Assembly (NCBI RefSeq): GCF_027942865.1
Contig: NC_134526.1
Span: 7,544,784 to 7,608,783 of the forward strand
Length of the DNA: 64,000 nucleotides
From: Odontesthes bonariensis
Lineage: Eukaryota > Chordata > Actinopteri > Atheriniformes > Atherinopsidae
Reading direction: 5' to 3'
Shown: piece by piece, positions 63,501-64,000 of the stretch
Numbering within the stretch: position 1 is the stretch's first letter
Layout: every line of letters starts with the position of its first letter
Notes under the pieces: generated by a model
What the model was told of the DNA's origin: nothing
The model's input: only the letters and a program-made list of their open reading frames with translations
The model's database searches: none
Position numbers and translations under genes: made by a program

Positions 63501-64000
63501 GCTCCATGAGACACTGCAGAATTTAAGAGAAGCCCTGCTGGCCGATAGGACATAGCCCACTGGGGATTTAAGGAGGAAGGAAAGTAGAATCGCAGGCACG
63601 TCTGGTTTAGGCCTGAAGAGGAGCATCAAGAATCACTCTCAACTTCAGATCAGGAGGGATGGAGACATGGGAAATGGAGATTTTCCACTGCCAGGTCTTC
63701 TGGCCGAGGAATTTTCATTCCTACACACTGACAAGGCAAAACCTTGATTAGAACCGTATACAAGAGTAAATGTTTTTCTTTTAAATAACAACTTTACTGC
63801 TGTAGTTTCCTTATGATGACTCTGGGAACATCCTTAATTAATGAAGCGGGCCGGTAATTACACGCTGAAATGTTTTGAGTTTAAAAAGGTAAATAAAGCG
63901 GTCACACAACTCTCCAAATGTTGATAATTCATCCCCAGTCAGCAACGGGTCAGTGGTTTGGGTGGGAAGACAGAAAATGGTGTCTCTATTGAAACGTGGA
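60544..64000 (+). other. ngfr: ngfr intron 2, partial
   Basis: At least 3.4 kb after exon 2 without a segment resembling cysteine-rich domains 2-4, so the next ngfr exon lies outside the window. No clear repeat or other gene was seen inside. Confidence 0.6.

Noticed and set aside
1-64000. CRISPR arrays, bacterial operons or prophage
   Set aside because: Introns, GT-AG splicing, SECIS, LINE and Tc1 elements show vertebrate nuclear DNA; no regularly spaced repeats were seen.
1-64000. tRNA or microRNA genes
   Set aside because: No cloverleaf or recognised miRNA hairpin was found by eye; a tRNAscan or Infernal run would be needed to exclude them.

Overview
The window is nuclear DNA of a ray-finned (teleost) fish. 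It is AT-rich, its genes have many short GT-AG exons, and the intergenic DNA is full of Tc1-like transposons, LINE tails and other dispersed repeats typical of teleosts. No coordinate was checked by alignment; all exon models were built by eye from splice sites, reading phase and recalled family sequence.

Layout. (1) 265-4915, minus: ubtf (UBF, RNA polymerase I transcription factor), 20 coding exons that join in frame to 748 residues, with a CpG-rich promoter zone at about 5.2-7.6 kb. (2) 10017-17053, minus: slc4a1 (band 3 / AE1 anion exchanger), 20 coding exons, 906 residues. A LINE fragment lies in intron 2. The ubtf-slc4a1 order and orientation match human 17q21. (3) 17.1-24 kb: upstream region of slc4a1, then a cluster of decayed Tc1-like transposons. 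(4) 24084-25711, minus: a selenoprotein W2 gene with an in-frame TGA (selenocysteine) and a recognisable SECIS element in its 3' UTR. (5) 28558-34066, plus: a GIMAP8-like immune GTPase with three AIG1 GTPase domains, one per exon, plus an extra C-terminal exon, 937 residues. (6) 34.3-57.3 kb: a gene-poor stretch with LINE, SINE-like and DNA-transposon relics, an exact 70-bp duplication, and two places where unidentified minus-strand exons may exist. (7) 57744 to beyond the window end, plus: first two coding exons of ngfr (p75 neurotrophin receptor).

The genes do not form a pathway. ubtf is a housekeeping nucleolar factor, slc4a1 an erythroid transporter, selenow2 a small redox selenoprotein, the GIMAP gene probably immune, and ngfr neural.

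The observations most worth a second look are: the selenocysteine codon with its SECIS, which automatic gene callers usually miss; the Lys-Asn substitution in the first GIMAP P-loop beside two intact ones; the all-phase-1 modular GIMAP exons and unusual C-terminal exon; the 111-nt ubtf exon equivalent to the UBF1/UBF2 cassette; the 70-bp perfect duplication; and the unidentified exon candidates at 54.1-54.9 and 55.8-56.0 kb.
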